From the NCBI GenBank assembly GCA_045536915.1, contig JAZSOL010000017.1, positions 1 to 6,186 on the forward strand: DNA of 6,186 nucleotides, written 5' to 3'. A program made the translations under genes and the position numbers. A model generated the notes under the pieces. It was not told the origin of the DNA. It worked only from the letters and a program-made list of their open reading frames with translations, and searched no databases. Position 1 is the first letter of the stretch. Each line of letters starts with the position of its first letter. Source of the stretch: RGIG1828 sp045536915 (GTDB taxonomy: Bacteria; Bacillota; Clostridia; UMGS1810). This document shows positions 5,385 through 6,186 of this stretch, one piece after another.

Positions 5385-6095
5385 GTGAAAATGGAGCCTA
5401 AATATAAGAGAATTTTACTCAAAGTAAGCGGCGAAGCTCTTGCCGGAGAAAACAAAACCGGACTCAATGATGTTACTATCGGAGCCATTACAGATAAAAT
5501 TAAAGAATGTGTAGACCTTGGTGTTCAGATTGCCATAGTTGTTGGAGGCGGTAATTTCTGGAGAGGAAGAACAGGGGAGAATATGGACAGAACAAGAGCA
5601 GACCATATGGGAATGCTCGCAACTGTTATAAATGCTCTTGCACTTCAGGATGCACTCCTTCAAAGAGGCGTTGAAACAAGAGTGCAGACGGGTATCGAAA
5701 TGCGTCAGATTGCAGAACCCTATATCAGAGGTAAGGCAGTTCGTCATCTTGAAAAGGGCAGAGTTGTAATTTTTGGATGCGGAAGCGGTAATCCTTTCTT
5801 TTCCACGGATACTGCAGCAGCACTCAGAGCAGCGGAAATTGATGCAGATATCATTCTTCTTGCCAAAAATGTTGATGCTGTGTACGACAGCGACCCCAAC
5901 GTGAATAAAAATGCAAAGAAATACACGAATCTTACATACATCGATGTTCTCAACCAGGGCCTCGGAGTAATGGATTCAACCGCAACATCACTTTGTATGG
6001 ATAATCATATTCCCATCAGAGTTTTCGGTCTAAACGAACCGGATAACATCAGAAAAGTTATTCTCGGTGAAGAAATCGGAACTATTGTAGAATAA
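5385..6095 (+). CDS. pyrH: Uridylate kinase (UMP kinase)
   Basis: This cytoplasmic enzyme of the amino acid kinase superfold phosphorylates UMP to UDP with ATP, supplying UTP and CTP; bacterial forms are hexamers, typically inhibited by UTP and activated by GTP. Motifs in order: LLKVSGEALAG (11-21), phosphate-binding VVGGGNFWRG (52-61), MDRTRADHMGMLATVINALAL (67-87), GNPFFSTDTAAALRAAEI (135-152) with the UMP-binding Thr/Asp pair, LLAKNVDAVYDSDP (158-171), and MDSTATSLCMDN (196-207). The 236 residues match the family. The segment before GNPFF reads GCGSG, where many homologues have GGTG or AGTG; this looks tolerable. The start is taken as GTG because of ribosome-binding-site spacing, with ATG 5391 as the alternative. 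frr follows after 26 bp, so the two are cotranscribed. Confidence 0.97.
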   Translation: MKMEPKYKRILLKVSGEALAGENKTGLNDVTIGAITDKIKECVDLGVQIAIVVGGGNFWRGRTGENMDRTRADHMGMLATVINALALQDALLQRGVETRVQTGIEMRQIAEPYIRGKAVRHLEKGRVVIFGCGSGNPFFSTDTAAALRAAEIDADIILLAKNVDAVYDSDPNVNKNAKKYTNLTYIDVLNQGLGVMDSTATSLCMDNHIPIRVFGLNEPDNIRKVILGEEIGTIVE

Positions 6096-6121
6096 TATTA
6101 AATTTATGGAGGTATAAAATT

Positions 6122-6186
6122 ATGGCGGCTAATTTAAACGATTTTGAAACAAAAATGAAAAAAACTATTTCGGTTCTCACCGAAGA
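6122..6186 (+). CDS. frr: Ribosome recycling factor (N-terminal fragment, cut by window end)
   Basis: The 21 complete codons read MAANLNDFETKMKKTISVLTE. The METKMKKTIS-like pattern, with alternating charged and hydrophobic residues, fits helix 1 of ribosome recycling factor (compare the usual EERMKKSVEAL). The factor works with EF-G to split post-termination ribosomes. The ATG has GGAGG (6108-6112) at 9 bases and lies 26 bp behind pyrH, exactly where frr sits in the conserved rpsB-tsf-pyrH-frr order. The call rests largely on this context because the gene runs off the window. Confidence 0.88.
   Translation, partial: MAANLNDFETKMKKTISVLTE

Overview
The window reads as chromosomal DNA of a low-GC, Gram-positive, probably anaerobic Clostridia-type bacterium. 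The reasons are AT-rich intergenic DNA, strong GGAGG-type ribosome binding sites, sigma-A promoters with TGn-extended -10 boxes, a long-form hibernation factor, and an oxygen-sensitive class I (Fe-S) fumarase-type subunit. An intergenic GTAGGGG...CCCCTAC palindrome also resembles, from memory, repeats in gut Clostridia. The genus cannot be fixed from the sequence alone.

Layout, left to right. Positions 1-203 hold no recognisable gene: an unassigned stretch with interlocking inverted repeats (75-114), then the terminator of the leftward operon (149-182). The leftward operon is a class I fumarase/tartrate dehydratase alpha subunit (776-1618) followed by hpf, the long hibernation-promoting factor (204-725). 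A divergent promoter region (1659-1760) then drives this operon leftward and rpsB-tsf rightward. The rpsB transcript has a leader of about 119 nt. rpsB (ribosomal protein uS2) and tsf (EF-Ts) form a tight pair that ends in a clear terminator (3577-3607). A GC-rich nested palindrome (3627-3773) follows, then a MATE-family transporter gene (3877-5205) with its own promoter and a 17-bp terminator. Last are pyrH (UMP kinase, 5385-6095) and the first 65 bases of frr (ribosome recycling factor), again with their own promoter.

The rightward genes are the widely conserved rpsB-tsf-pyrH-frr block, which supports translation and UTP/CTP supply. Here the block is split: a repeat and a self-contained MATE transcription unit sit between tsf and pyrH, and each half has separate transcription signals. 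The leftward operon pairs an anaerobic carbon-metabolism subunit, with no visible beta partner, with a factor that parks ribosomes when growth stops. It is transcribed back to back with the ribosomal protein operon.

No undescribed multi-gene system is evident; this is essentially housekeeping DNA. The points worth a second look are the interrupted operon and its palindrome, the orphan hydro-lyase alpha subunit, the rpsB leader, the interlocked inverted repeats at the left edge, and the shared promoter design.
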